From positions 847,001 through 911,000 of the forward strand of contig NZ_CP133605.1 in the NCBI RefSeq assembly GCF_031199965.1: a stretch of 64,000 nt of DNA. Direction: 5' to 3'. Shown here piece after piece: positions 29,061 to 38,782 of the stretch. The translations under genes were made by a program, and so were the position numbers. The DNA comes from Paenibacillus sp. D2_2. GTDB lineage: Bacteria > Bacillota > Bacilli > Paenibacillales > Paenibacillaceae. The stretch's first letter is position 1; every line of letters starts with the position of its first letter. Below the pieces are notes generated by a model. It had not been told where the DNA came from. It did no database searches and worked only from the letters and a program-made list of their open reading frames with translations.

Positions 29061-30608
29061 GTGGGTATCAAAAGAGCGTTGGTAAGTGTGTCGGATAAGA
29101 CAGGTATCGTAGATTTTTGCCGGGAGCTGTCTCAGCTCGGCGTAGAGATTATTTCGACAGGAGGAACGAAGAGCCTGTTGTCGAAGGAAGGGGTTCCGGT
29201 CATCGGCATTTCCGATGTAACGGGGTTCCCAGAAATCCTGGACGGCCGCGTGAAGACGCTGCATCCGACCGTTCATAGCGGTCTACTGGCTATTCGTGAC
29301 AGTGCTGAGCATCAGGCGCAAATGAAAGAGCTTGGTCTTGATTATATCGACCTGGTCGTTGTCAATCTGTATCCGTTCCAAGAGACAATAGCTAAGCCGG
29401 ATGTCGCTTATGAGGAAGCGATCGAGAATATCGATATCGGTGGTCCAACGATGCTTCGCTCGGCGGCCAAGAACCATGCCTTCGTCAGCGTTGTTGTTGA
29501 TGCGAACGATTATAGCCAAGTGCTGGATGAGATTCGTGATGGTGGAGACACAACGCTTGAAACCCGTAAACAGCTCGCGGCAAAAGTGTTCCGTCATACC
29601 GCAGCCTATGATGCTCTTATTTCCGACTATTTGTCCAACAAGCTGGGAGATCCGCTTCCGGAACGTCTTACCGTTACCTATGAGAAGATTCAGGACCTTC
29701 GTTATGGCGAAAATCCACATCAAAAAGCCGCTTTCTACAGCAAGCCACTGGCTGCTGTCGATTCTTTAACGAATGCGGAACAACTGCATGGTAAGGAATT
29801 GTCCTATAACAATATCAATGACGCCAATGCGGCGCTGCAAATCGTGAAAGAATTTACGGAACCGGCTGTCGTAGCGGTGAAGCATATGAATCCTTGCGGC
29901 GTAGGGATCGGCGAGAGCATCTATGAAGCTTATCGCAAGGCTTATGATGCCGACCCGGTTTCCATCTTTGGCGGTATTGTGGCCGCAAATCGCATTATCG
30001 ATGAAGATACAGCTAATTTGCTCAAGGATATTTTCCTGGAGATCGTACTTGCACCAGGGTTCACAGATGAGGCGCTGGCATTGCTGACACAGAAGAAGAA
30101 TATTCGCCTTTTGAAGATCAGTGGTCTGGAACTGGCAGCGGATCGGAAGAGCCAATATGTGGTTACTTCCATCGACGGCGGTATGATCGTGCAAGAGAGC
30201 GATATTCACTCCTTGACTGAGGCTGACTTGCAGGTTGTTACGGATCGTAAACCGACTGAAGAAGAACTGAAGCAACTACTGTTTGGCTGGAAGGTTGTTA
30301 AGCATGTTAAATCCAATGCGATTGTTCTAGCAAAGGATGACATGACGGTTGGCGTTGGTGCTGGACAGATGAACCGCGTAGGCTCGGCTAGAATTGCTAT
30401 CGAGCAAGCTGGTGAGAAGGCGAAGGGCAGCGCACTTGCTTCCGATGCATTCTTCCCAATGGGAGACACGCTGGAGGAAGCAGCCAAAGCCGGAATTACG
30501 GCGGTTATTCAACCTGGTGGCTCGATTCGCGATGAGGAGTCGATTAAGGTGGCCAATGAGTACGGAATCGCAATGGTATTTACCGGAGTGAGACATTTTA
30601 AACACTAA
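29061..30608 (+). CDS. purH: Bifunctional AICAR transformylase / IMP cyclohydrolase
   Basis: A 515-residue enzyme for the last two steps to IMP. The N-terminal IMP cyclohydrolase domain ([43 protein letters not shown]) is followed by the AICAR transformylase domain ([30 protein letters not shown], and [16 protein letters not shown] near the end). The start is GTG after GAGGAGG. Translation is uncoupled from purN by a 127-base gap. Confidence 0.97.
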   Translation: MGIKRALVSVSDKTGIVDFCRELSQLGVEIISTGGTKSLLSKEGVPVIGISDVTGFPEILDGRVKTLHPTVHSGLLAIRDSAEHQAQMKELGLDYIDLVVVNLYPFQETIAKPDVAYEEAIENIDIGGPTMLRSAAKNHAFVSVVVDANDYSQVLDEIRDGGDTTLETRKQLAAKVFRHTAAYDALISDYLSNKLGDPLPERLTVTYEKIQDLRYGENPHQKAAFYSKPLAAVDSLTNAEQLHGKELSYNNINDANAALQIVKEFTEPAVVAVKHMNPCGVGIGESIYEAYRKAYDADPVSIFGGIVAANRIIDEDTANLLKDIFLEIVLAPGFTDEALALLTQKKNIRLLKISGLELAADRKSQYVVTSIDGGMIVQESDIHSLTEADLQVVTDRKPTEEELKQLLFGWKVVKHVKSNAIVLAKDDMTVGVGAGQMNRVGSARIAIEQAGEKAKGSALASDAFFPMGDTLEEAAKAGITAVIQPGGSIRDEESIKVANEYGIAMVFTGVRHFKH

Positions 30609-30619
30609 GAGGCCTGAAG

Positions 30620-30653
30620 ACGGCAGACCGCTGCGGCGGCCTGTCGTTTTTTT
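30620..30653 (+). terminator. Intrinsic terminator between purH and purD
   Basis: A GC-rich stem (CAG-A-CCGC with GCGG-C-CTG, extended outward by a few pairs) with a TGCG loop, followed by seven T residues. It should lower purD transcription relative to the upstream genes unless read-through is efficient. Confidence 0.75.
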
Positions 30654-30700
30654 CACTGTTGAGGTTTTTATTATACGTTTAAATAAGAGGAGGAATCTGA

Positions 30701-31972
30701 ATGGATATTCTAGTGATCGGAGCAGGCGGTCGTGAGCATGCGATTTGCTGGGCGCTGGCCAAGAGTCCGAAGGCGGACAAGATCTACTGTGCTCCAGGGA
30801 ACGCAGGGATCGGACAAATTGCTGAGCTTGTGCCGATTCAGGTAGGAGAGTTTGAACGCCTGGTTTCTTTTGCTGAAGAGAAGAAGGTCGGTCTTGTTGT
30901 AGTAGGGCCGGATGACCCGTTGGCCGACGGAATTGTGGATGCTTTCGAAGCGAAGCAAATTCCTGTATTTGGCCCGCGCAAGAATGCGGCCCATATCGAA
31001 GGCAGCAAGACCTTCATGAAGGATTTGCTCCATAAATACAACATCCCTACCGCAGCCTACGAGAAATTCGACAACTATGAAGCGGCCTTGAGTTATTTGC
31101 ACAGTCAGCCTGTGCCGATCGTCATCAAGGCGGACGGTTTGGCGGCAGGTAAAGGGGTAACCGTAGCTTTTACACGCGAGGAAGCGGAGGATGCCTTGCA
31201 GAGTATTATGGTCGACAGGGTGTTCGGCGAATCAGGCAGCCAAGTCGTCATTGAAGAATTCCTGGCCGGCCAGGAAATGTCGATTCTCGCTTTTGTCGAC
31301 GGTGAAGTTGTGCGCCCTATGGCGGCTGCGCAGGATCATAAACAGGTCTATGACAATGATAAAGGGCCGAATACCGGCGGGATGGGCACGTATTCTCCAT
31401 TGCCGCATATCGCGGATCGTATCATTGAGGAAGCGGTTGAGACGATCATTAAGCCTACTGCCAAGGCGATGGTAGCGGAAGGACGTCCGTTCCGCGGTGT
31501 ATTGTTCGCAGGCCTAATGATCACACCGGATGGCAAGCCGAAGACGATTGAATTCAACGCGCGGTTCGGCGATCCCGAGACTCAGGTCGTTCTGCCTCGC
31601 TTGAAGAGCGATTTGCTGGAAATTTTCCTAGCTGCGGTGAATGGTACTTTGGATCAAGTGGAAATTGAATGGAGCGATGCGGCCGCAGTCTGTGTCGTGC
31701 TGGCTTCCGGCGGCTATCCTGCTTCCTATCCGAAGGGTCTGCCGATCCATGGTCTGCAGGAAGCTGAGCAGGTGCAATCCCTAGTCTTCCATGCCGGAAC
31801 GGCAAAGAACACCGAAGGGGAATGGGTCACGAATGGTGGCCGCGTGCTTGGAGTTGTCGGATTAGGCAAGGATATTGCCGAAGCCCGTGATAAGGCTTAT
31901 GACGCAGCCAACCAGATTACATTTGAAGGTAAGCAGAATCGTAGTGATATTGCTATGAAGGCATTACGATAA
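30701..31972 (+). CDS. purD: Phosphoribosylamine-glycine ligase (GAR synthetase)
   Basis: A 423-residue ATP-grasp enzyme joining phosphoribosylamine and glycine. MDILVIGAGGREHAICWALA opens the N-domain. IVIKADGLAAGKGVTVAF, DHKQVYDNDKGPNTGGMGTY and EFNARFGDPETQVVLPRL are hallmark sites. GAGGAGG precedes the ATG. It is the last gene of the pur operon. Confidence 0.98.
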   Translation: MDILVIGAGGREHAICWALAKSPKADKIYCAPGNAGIGQIAELVPIQVGEFERLVSFAEEKKVGLVVVGPDDPLADGIVDAFEAKQIPVFGPRKNAAHIEGSKTFMKDLLHKYNIPTAAYEKFDNYEAALSYLHSQPVPIVIKADGLAAGKGVTVAFTREEAEDALQSIMVDRVFGESGSQVVIEEFLAGQEMSILAFVDGEVVRPMAAAQDHKQVYDNDKGPNTGGMGTYSPLPHIADRIIEEAVETIIKPTAKAMVAEGRPFRGVLFAGLMITPDGKPKTIEFNARFGDPETQVVLPRLKSDLLEIFLAAVNGTLDQVEIEWSDAAAVCVVLASGGYPASYPKGLPIHGLQEAEQVQSLVFHAGTAKNTEGEWVTNGGRVLGVVGLGKDIAEARDKAYDAANQITFEGKQNRSDIAMKALR

Positions 31973-31987
31973 TAGAATTGAACTATA

Positions 31988-32036
31988 GCCCGAAAGACAA
32001 ACACTTAATTAACAGTGTCCTCTTTCGGGCTTTTTT
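31988..32036 (+). terminator. Terminator of the purine operon
   Basis: GCCCGAAAG and CTTTCGGGC close a 43-base stem-loop, followed by six T residues. Confidence 0.93.
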
Positions 32037-32178
32037 GTATTTAAAATTTTAATAACATTTATACATTATCCCTAACCCCGTGCTACAATCATTTACAAAT
32101 GAGTTGGTATTTTTTGGGTGCTAGTCCTATCTTAGCATGCATAACTAATTTGCAAAATACATGGGAGTTGGTGATGTA

Positions 32179-32928
32179 TTGAAAAATGCTTGGCTTATAT
32201 CATTTATCCGTTTTCCTCTGCTAATCATCATTTTGTTGATTTTCTTTGTATTGTTTCAATTATGCGGATTGAAGTTTCACTTTCCTTTCCTGCTTGAGTT
32301 ATCAACTCTCTACTTTACTGTAGTCAATGTGATCTGCTTTTATCTGCTCAACCGTATTTTAAAAAAAGAAGGACGTTCCATTAAAGAATTAATCGATTTT
32401 CGTTCAGACCGTATAGGTAAGGATATCGTGTTCGGTTTCTTGTGGCTATTAGTTCTATATATTCCGTTCATCATTGTTATTATGGGGACTATGTTTGTCA
32501 TGTATGGAACAGGTTTATTCAATCATTTTCAAACCGTGTTTGTTGGGGATGAGAATAACTTTGCCTTTGCAAGACCTGGGTGGTTAATATGGTTAACAGC
32601 GAGTATTTCTTTAGCTTTCCCCTTTTTAAATGCGCCGATTGAAGAACTAATGTACAGGGGATATGCACAACCATCCTTTATTCAAACATATAAAAAGGTT
32701 TGGCTTGGAATAACGATTCCATCCATCGGTTTTGCCTTACAGCACATTATGCTGGCAGGCAGTTTTCAAGGAGCTATTGTATATGCTGTCGCTTTCTTTG
32801 TATGGGGAATTGGCGGCGGGATCATCTTCTATAGACAAAAAAGATTATTTCCTCTGATTGTATGTCATTTCATAGTTAATATAGCGTTCAGTATGATTCC
32901 TATCATGTTTCTAGCTATGGGGGCATAA
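32179..32928 (+). CDS. CPBP-family intramembrane metalloprotease (CAAX/Abi type)
   Basis: A polytopic membrane protein of about 249 residues with roughly seven to eight helices. The three CPBP motifs are present: EE-x3-R as EELMYRG, F-x3-H as FALQH, and H-x3-N as HFIVN, which are the glutamate and histidine residues of the active site. In bacteria such proteins serve in bacteriocin self-immunity or processing of membrane peptides. The TTG at 32179 has GGGAG upstream; the in-frame ATG at 32161 has no binding site. More AT-rich and phenylalanine-rich than its neighbours. Confidence 0.88.
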   Translation: MKNAWLISFIRFPLLIIILLIFFVLFQLCGLKFHFPFLLELSTLYFTVVNVICFYLLNRILKKEGRSIKELIDFRSDRIGKDIVFGFLWLLVLYIPFIIVIMGTMFVMYGTGLFNHFQTVFVGDENNFAFARPGWLIWLTASISLAFPFLNAPIEELMYRGYAQPSFIQTYKKVWLGITIPSIGFALQHIMLAGSFQGAIVYAVAFFVWGIGGGIIFYRQKRLFPLIVCHFIVNIAFSMIPIMFLAMGA

Positions 32929-33034
32929 TTACAGATCTGATATATAATACATCTGCTGACTGGTTTCCATTCCTCGATTGGAGCCTGGCTTTTAATTTTA
33001 TTGGAATACGGTAATGAAAATAGGAGGAGTGTAC

Positions 33035-33643
33035 ATGAAGAGATTGAAAGTGGGCATTCTGCTGTTTGACGATGTAGAGGTGCTTGATTTTGCCGGGCCG
33101 TTTGAGGTGTTTGCAGTGACGACGGCAAAGAAGGCTGATGGAGAGTTATACAGTCCTTTTGAAGTAACGACGATTACAGAGGATGGTCAGATGATTACGG
33201 CCCGTAACGGGTTGAAGGTACAGCCAGATTACAGTTTTGAATCAGCGCCTGCCTATGATTTGTTGGTCATTCCAGGGGGCATGGGTACGAGAGAACTGGT
33301 GAACAATAGAGTGGTTATTGATTGGATCGCCACATGTTCTGGGGAAGTTCAGTGGATGACCTCGGTTTGCACCGGCGCCTTCTTACTAGCGGAAGCAGGC
33401 TTACTTAAGGGCAAACGTGCTACGACGCACTGGGCAAGCATTGAAAGAATGCGCGATACTTACCCTACGGTTTTAGTAGAGAAAGACGTCAAATTTGTCG
33501 ACGAAGACCGGATTGTAACCTCGGCAGGAATATCGGCTGGGATTAATATGGCATTTCATATGGTAAATCGTCTGCTCGGTAAAGAGGTAGCAAAAGAAAC
33601 GGCGCGGAGAATGGAGTACGATATTGATCTGGATCCCCAGTAA
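33035..33643 (+). CDS. DJ-1/PfpI-family protein (isonitrile hydratase-like)
   Basis: A 202-residue class I glutamine-amidotransferase-like protein. KVGILLFDDVEVLDFAGPFE starts the fold, LLVIPGGMGTREL follows, and the nucleophile elbow is SVCTGAFLLAEAG with the reactive cysteine, followed by the conserved TTHW. The TTHW and C-T-G-A pattern resembles isonitrile hydratase and the sensor domain of ThiJ-type AraC regulators; no DNA-binding domain is attached here. AGGAGG lies before ATG 33035. Substrate unproven. Confidence 0.88.
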   Translation: MKRLKVGILLFDDVEVLDFAGPFEVFAVTTAKKADGELYSPFEVTTITEDGQMITARNGLKVQPDYSFESAPAYDLLVIPGGMGTRELVNNRVVIDWIATCSGEVQWMTSVCTGAFLLAEAGLLKGKRATTHWASIERMRDTYPTVLVEKDVKFVDEDRIVTSAGISAGINMAFHMVNRLLGKEVAKETARRMEYDIDLDPQ

Positions 33644-33764
33644 TGCCGTGATATATTCTCAGAAACGGATTTCGCTTCTGGTAGGGATAATTCTTGAGTC
33701 TTTGACAAATGTTAAAGCAGAAAGTTCTACATTATTCCAACATTGTCGGGAGGCGACCTAACGG

Positions 33765-33998
33765 ATGAGTAAAGAGAGGAAGGACATGCTTCCGGTATCG
33801 CGTGAGCAGGTGGAAGTTGAGGGTGTCTATACAGATGAACTTGGCCGCGCGGAGTATCTGCACAAAGGGGAGGAATTCCCCGCTGATCTGGTACATGGAA
33901 CGATGGAATGGAAGCTAACTGAACTGGCCCAGATCAAGCATGCTGAAGGGCGGACAGATCCGGACAAAGATACAGAGCAAGGTACAGAGCAAGATTAG
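33765..33998 (+). CDS. Small acidic protein, 77 residues, unknown
   Basis: A charged cytoplasmic protein beginning MSKERKDMLPVSREQVE and ending with a short DTEQGTEQD tail. The central GEEFPADLVHGTMEWKLTE looks folded and is likely the conserved part. No known motif. A GGGAGG-like sequence lies upstream and a terminator follows, so it is probably a single-gene unit. Confidence 0.6.
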   Translation: MSKERKDMLPVSREQVEVEGVYTDELGRAEYLHKGEEFPADLVHGTMEWKLTELAQIKHAEGRTDPDKDTEQGTEQD

Positions 33999-34014
33999 TT
34001 CAAAGGGTAAATGT

Positions 34015-34062
34015 ATCGAACGTCCCGGGGGAATTTCTCGGAAGGGCGTTCGATTTGTTTTT
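34015..34062 (+). terminator. Intrinsic terminator
   Basis: ATCGAACG pairs with CGTTCGAT around a loop rich in G and C, followed by TTGTTTTT. Confidence 0.88.
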
Positions 34063-34139
34063 ACCAAGGATGGTGAATTCAGCGCGGATGTTCCGTATAA
34101 TGGATAATTGAGGAGAGGTATTTATCGGGAGGACAAGCG

Positions 34140-35087
34140 ATGAGCGTTACGACAGGAATTCATCATATTACAGCTATTGTGGGGGATGTTCAGGAGAGCG
34201 TAGATTTTTATGCCGGTGTTCTTGGTCTAAGACTCGTGAAAAGAACGGTTCATTATGAAGCACCGGATCTATATCATCTATATTTCGGCAATGAGAATGG
34301 AGACCCGGGAACGATTATGGCTTTCTACCCGTTGGGGAGTGGTCATCAGGGAATTCTTGGCGGTGGTCAGGTTGGGGTCATCGTGCTCGCGGTTCCGCCA
34401 GGAAGTATGTTCTTTTGGCGGCAGAGGTTGAAGGACTTCGGAATTACATATATGGATCTGTTTCGTTTTGATGAGGAATATGTCCGGTTCGCCGATCCGT
34501 CCGGCCTGTTGATCGATCTGGTTGAGCGTAGTGAAGGGCCGTTCAGTCTCTGGCAATATGGCGGTATCCCCGAAGGATACGCGATTAAGGGACTAGCAGG
34601 TGCGTTATTGTTCAGCTGCAATAGCGCGAAGACAGCTGAGGTACTTCAGGAGATTCTGGGCTTGGATTACATCGGCGAGGAAGAAGGACTGCTGCGTTTC
34701 AAGGCGGACGACAGCCTCGGCAATATTATCGATTTGAATGCAGAGAACTTACAAAGGGGCTGCAGCGGTGCTGGGACCGTTCACCATATGGCTTGGAGGA
34801 CGAAAGATAAAGAGGAGCAGATGAAGTACCATGAGCTGCTCGAAGTGAGCGGTATGGAACCAACGCCGGTCATCGACCGCCAATATTATAAATTCCTATA
34901 TTTTCGTGAGCCAGGAGGAATACTGTTCCAGGTAGCCACGGACGGGCCGGGATTTGATTATGACGAGGCCCCTGAGTCTCTAGGCAAAGAACTTATGCTG
35001 CCGGATATGTATGAGGATGAGCGAGAGAGGATTGAGAAGCGCCTCAAGCCGTTCCAGGTCAGAACTGTAAAACCAGCGGGGAAATAG
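34140..35087 (+). CDS. Ring-cleaving dioxygenase of the VOC superfamily (MhqA/MhqO-like)
   Basis: A 315-residue protein with two vicinal-oxygen-chelate modules. GIHHITAIVGDVQESVDFY starts the first, with the metal-binding His in HHIT, and VHHMAWRTKDKEEQ starts the second. FREPGGILFQVATDGPGF provides the late glutamate region. This pattern matches Bacillus MhqA/MhqE/MhqO proteins, extradiol-type enzymes giving resistance to quinones. No MhqR regulator is adjacent. Full length. Stand-alone gene with AGGACAAGCG before the ATG. Confidence 0.88.
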   Translation: MSVTTGIHHITAIVGDVQESVDFYAGVLGLRLVKRTVHYEAPDLYHLYFGNENGDPGTIMAFYPLGSGHQGILGGGQVGVIVLAVPPGSMFFWRQRLKDFGITYMDLFRFDEEYVRFADPSGLLIDLVERSEGPFSLWQYGGIPEGYAIKGLAGALLFSCNSAKTAEVLQEILGLDYIGEEEGLLRFKADDSLGNIIDLNAENLQRGCSGAGTVHHMAWRTKDKEEQMKYHELLEVSGMEPTPVIDRQYYKFLYFREPGGILFQVATDGPGFDYDEAPESLGKELMLPDMYEDERERIEKRLKPFQVRTVKPAGK

Positions 35088-35154
35088 TGCTTGCTCGATA
35101 AGCCGTTCGGGTGTAACTTTATAAAAACGATCGTAGTAAAGTGAGGAGAAGAGG

Positions 35155-36417
35155 ATGAGCCATACGGAACGGCAAGCAGTTGGGATGGAGGATATCGTAC
35201 GCGCTAACCATGTTCTGAAAGAAGTTGTAAAACGTACACCGCTGCAATTGGATGCGGCGCTGTCTGCCAAATATGAGTGTAATGTCTACTTGAAACGTGA
35301 GGACTTGCAGATTGTTCGCTCCTTTAAAATTCGCGGTGCCTACAATATGATCCGTAGTCTGAGCCAGGAAGAGCTGGACAGAGGGATCGTATGTGCCAGT
35401 GCAGGCAATCATGCGCAGGGGGTTGCTTTCTCATGTAATGCGCTGGGAATCCAGGGCAAAATATATATGCCGAGCACTACGCCGAATCAGAAAGTTAAAC
35501 AAGTAAAGCGCTTTGGTGGTTCTGCGGTAGAGATTATACTAACCGGAGATACTTTTGATGATGCGTTTGATGAAGCGATGAAGGCATGTAAGGAAGGCGG
35601 AATGACGTTTATTCATCCTTTTGATGACCCGAAAATCGTGGCAGGCAACGGAACCATTGGAATGGAAATCATGGAGAGTCTTGATGCACCAGCGGATTAT
35701 ATCTTTGCCACAATCGGTGGCGGAGGCTTGATCTCTGGAGTGAGCACGTATATCAAGACCGTCAGTCCGGAGACGAAGGTGATCGGTGTGGAACCTGCCG
35801 GGGCCGCATCGATGACAGAAGCGTTGAGGCAGCATCAGGTTGTAACTCTGGAGGCGATTGATAAGTTCGTCGACGGCGCCGCCGTGAAGCGAGTCGGGGA
35901 GCTGAACTACGCGATTTGCGCGGAGCTTCTTGATGATATTGTTAAGGTTCACGAAGGAAAGTCTTGTTCAACGATTCTTGAGCTATACAATGACAGTGCA
36001 ATCGTGGTGGAACCGGCTGGGGCTTTGCCAGTGTCGGCACTGGATATGTACCGTGACCAGATCCACGGGAAGACGGTTGTCTGCATCATTAGCGGCGGCA
36101 ACAATGACATCGACAGGATGCAAGAGATGAAGGAACGTTCGCTCATTTATGAAGGCTTGAAGCATTACTTCCTGATCAATTTCCCACAGCGCGCCGGAGC
36201 GCTGCGTGAGTTCCTAGAGGATGTGCTTGGACCAAATGACGATATCGCCCGGTTCGAATATACGAAGAAGCATAACAAGGAGAACGGCCCGGCATTGGTT
36301 GGAATTGAGCTAAGCGACCAGGCGGATTATGGAGCGTTGATCGATCGGATGAAGTCGAAGAATATCGCCTATACTGAGCTGAATCGTGATTTGAATTTGT
36401 TTAACTTATTGATCTGA
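35155..36417 (+). CDS. ilvA: Threonine dehydratase (biosynthetic, short form)
   Basis: A 420-residue PLP enzyme that deaminates threonine to 2-oxobutanoate, the first step to isoleucine. The PLP lysine is in SFKIRGAYN, the glycine-rich phosphate loop in TIGGGGLISGV, and SAGNHAQGVAFSC is conserved. One ACT-like regulatory domain at the end (LINFPQRAGALREFLEDVLG) matches the short Bacillus type of about 420 residues. AGGAGAAGAGG lies upstream. A strong terminator follows. Confidence 0.95.
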   Translation: MSHTERQAVGMEDIVRANHVLKEVVKRTPLQLDAALSAKYECNVYLKREDLQIVRSFKIRGAYNMIRSLSQEELDRGIVCASAGNHAQGVAFSCNALGIQGKIYMPSTTPNQKVKQVKRFGGSAVEIILTGDTFDDAFDEAMKACKEGGMTFIHPFDDPKIVAGNGTIGMEIMESLDAPADYIFATIGGGGLISGVSTYIKTVSPETKVIGVEPAGAASMTEALRQHQVVTLEAIDKFVDGAAVKRVGELNYAICAELLDDIVKVHEGKSCSTILELYNDSAIVVEPAGALPVSALDMYRDQIHGKTVVCIISGGNNDIDRMQEMKERSLIYEGLKHYFLINFPQRAGALREFLEDVLGPNDDIARFEYTKKHNKENGPALVGIELSDQADYGALIDRMKSKNIAYTELNRDLNLFNLLI

Positions 36418-36486
36418 GTAGGTCGACGTAATTTCTACTGTCCTATCATGAACATAAATAACATGTATAATCGTGATTTAAATTTA

Positions 36487-36528
36487 AGCAGTCCATAGCA
36501 TCCCATGCTATGGACTGCTCTTTTTTTT
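36487..36528 (+). terminator. Terminator after ilvA
   Basis: A 15-bp perfect stem (36487-36501 with 36505-36519) followed by eight T residues. Confidence 0.96.
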
Positions 36529-36614
36529 AGTGAATTTCAAGAATAGGCTTTACAATATCTCATTACTAGTGTACTATTCAACTATAACACTAATACGATT
36601 AAGGAGTGGCCGTG

Positions 36615-37595
36615 ATGAACAAGGCTGAAAAACACGTTGTAACCAGTTCTGATAAAGGATCAGGTCAGGTTGTACTCCAGGTTAATGGAGTGACGAAGCA
36701 AATTGGACGCAAGAGAATTGTTGATAAGCTATCTTTTGACATACATCAAGGTGAAATTGTTGGGTTGCTCGGACCTAACGGAGCAGGGAAGACGACAACG
36801 ATCCGCATGATCGTCGGATTAATCGGAATGACTGAAGGGGATGTGCTGATTAAGGGCGAGAGCATCAAGCATCATTTTGCCAGAGCGATTTCTGAAGTCG
36901 GTGGTATCATCGAAAATCCGGAGTTTTATCCTTATATGACAGGTTACGATAATTTGAAGCAGTATCAGCGTATGGCCAAGGGAATAACGGAGGAGAGAAT
37001 CGCTGAGGTTGTGAAATTGGTTGGACTTCAGGATGCCATGAAGAAGAGGGTGAAGGCTTACTCGCTCGGGATGCGTCAACGCCTCGGCATTGCCCAGGCC
37101 CTTCTGCATAACCCATCGATTCTGATTCTGGATGAGCCGACAAACGGGCTTGACCCTGCCGGGATTCGGGAGATGCGTGATTATCTCAAGACGATTGCCC
37201 GAGAGGAAGGAATTGCGATTCTGGTCTCTAGCCATCTGTTATCGGAAATGGAACTCATGTGTAGCCGGGTGGTCGTCATTCAGGAAGGCAAGCTTGTTAC
37301 CGTTAGATCATTAGGTGGTTCATCTGCTACGGAGGAAGAGGGACAGGTTCAAGTTATCCTTCGTGTAAATGACGTAGAGCAGGCAAAGCTAAGACTTGTA
37401 CGCATGGAAGAAATACGTATTGTTGGTATCGATACCGAACGGAGTCAGGTTACAGTTACGGTCCGTGACAGTTATATCCCAAGGGTAATAGATGCTCTAC
37501 GCAACGAAGGAATCGCGCTTTATCGGATCGAGGAAATCAAAGAGTCGCTGGAAGATGAGTTCTTGAAATGGACAGGAGGAGATTTAAGTGCTTAG
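36615..37595 (+). CDS. ABC transporter ATP-binding protein (BcrA-like)
   Basis: A 326-residue cytoplasmic ATPase. Walker A is GPNGAGKTTT, the signature is YSLGMRQRLGIAQAL, Walker B is ILILDEPTNGLDP and the H-loop is VSSHLL. The C-terminal extension of about 80 residues is typical of BcrA-type exporters for antibiotics or lipids. The ATG at 36615 follows AAGGAG. It overlaps the next permease by eight bases. First gene of a five-gene cluster ending at 40238. Confidence 0.93.
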   Translation: MNKAEKHVVTSSDKGSGQVVLQVNGVTKQIGRKRIVDKLSFDIHQGEIVGLLGPNGAGKTTTIRMIVGLIGMTEGDVLIKGESIKHHFARAISEVGGIIENPEFYPYMTGYDNLKQYQRMAKGITEERIAEVVKLVGLQDAMKKRVKAYSLGMRQRLGIAQALLHNPSILILDEPTNGLDPAGIREMRDYLKTIAREEGIAILVSSHLLSEMELMCSRVVVIQEGKLVTVRSLGGSSATEEEGQVQVILRVNDVEQAKLRLVRMEEIRIVGIDTERSQVTVTVRDSYIPRVIDALRNEGIALYRIEEIKESLEDEFLKWTGGDLSA

Positions 37596-38344
37596 TTTTG
37601 GCAAATTAGTTACTAATGAATGGTTGAAGTTATCTAAAAGACGCAGCTTCTTTATTCCTTATTTGGTCATTGCGGCATTTATCATTGGTATAGCTTATTT
37701 TATTGCCAAGACGGGATCAGGCGGGGATGTAACAAATCAGACTTTCATCAAGATGATGATGGCCAAAAACGGACTGGGCAGCTCATTGCTTTTCTTATTA
37801 TTATAGGAACGGCGGGAGTTGTATCTAAGGAATATAGTCTAGGAACGATCAAGCTGTTACTGATTCGTGCACAAAGCCGTAGCAAGATTCTATTGTCCAA
37901 ATATATCACCGTTCTTTTATATGCTGTATCCATCATGGTCTTTACATTTCTTGTATCACTGGTGACAGGAAGTATTGCATTTGAAGCCGGTGCTTAGGGT
38001 ACTGGCTGGAACGAAGTCATACAGTCGTTTCTTTATACTCTTGCTTTTGCTTGGATTTATGCGACAATTACGTTCATGATCGGTGTACTCACCCGTTCTA
38101 CAGGAATTACGGTCGGGCAACAATGTCTATGATCATGCTGGAAAGCCTGATTGTATTCGTACTGGCTAAATATTCTTTCACTAAGTATCTGATTTTTGCC
38201 AATGTCGATTTATCGCAGTATGCAGAAGGTGGCTCACCACTGCCAGGAATGACGATGACCTTCTCTCTAATTGTTATAGCGGTATATATTGCATTGTTTC
38301 TTATTGCAAGCTTTGTTACGTTTAAAAAACGGGATGTCGCATAA
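37588..38344 (+). CDS. ABC-2 type permease of the BcrA-like transporter, disrupted
   Basis: A membrane protein of about 252 residues with six predicted helices, partner of the upstream ATPase. The start is GTG after CAGGAGG. Restoring one G at 37776-37778 gives LGQLIAFLIIIGTAGVVSKE, and one at 38115-38117 gives GITVGATMSMIMLES. Between them an in-frame TAG (37995-37997) interrupts FEAGA and GTGWNEV although the sequence continues sensibly on both sides. Two indels plus a stop make this the best candidate in the window for a true pseudogene, but error cannot be excluded. Confidence 0.75.
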
Positions 38345-38394
38345 GCATTATCGTGGCCTTATGGACATAGTGGTAGAAAGGAGCTGACGGAATC

Positions 38395-38766
38395 GTGACC
38401 ATTGAATTTGATAACAATCTACCGATCTATCTGCAGATCATGAATTATATCAAGAAAGAGATCGTAACTGGGAAGTTGAATGCCGGGGATAAAATTCCTT
38501 CGGTTCGTGAGCTTGCGGCCGAGCTGCAAATCAATCCGAATACGGTACAACGAACATTTCAGGAACTGGAGCGTGAGGAAGTCGTGGAGACAAGACGCGG
38601 GCTGGGAAGATATGTGACAAGTGAGGAAGCGAAAATCATGACCATTAAAAAAGAAATGGCAGGGGACCTGCTGGATCATTTCATTAGCGGAATGCAGGAG
38701 CTAGGTTTCACCAATAAGGATATTGCAAGTATTGTTGCGGAAGCAGTAGAGATAAAGAATGAATAG
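38395..38766 (+). CDS. GntR-family transcriptional regulator (YtrA-like)
   Basis: A 123-residue protein with an N-terminal winged-helix domain (IYLQIMNYIKKEIVTGKL, then PSVRELAAELQINPNTVQRT with the recognition helix, ending RRGLGRYV) and a short helical tail. This short YtrA-type architecture usually controls an ABC exporter operon in which the gene itself lies. The start is GTG after AAAGGAG. It sits between the two ABC pairs, so it may control both. Confidence 0.92.
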   Translation: MTIEFDNNLPIYLQIMNYIKKEIVTGKLNAGDKIPSVRELAAELQINPNTVQRTFQELEREEVVETRRGLGRYVTSEEAKIMTIKKEMAGDLLDHFISGMQELGFTNKDIASIVAEAVEIKNE

Positions 38767-38782
38767 TGAAAGGAGAGAGGAC

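Noticed and set aside
29766..30275. Long open frame on the minus strand inside purH
   Set aside because: It lies fully inside a conserved gene in the opposite frame, has no ribosome binding site and no recognisable domain; typical antisense shadow.
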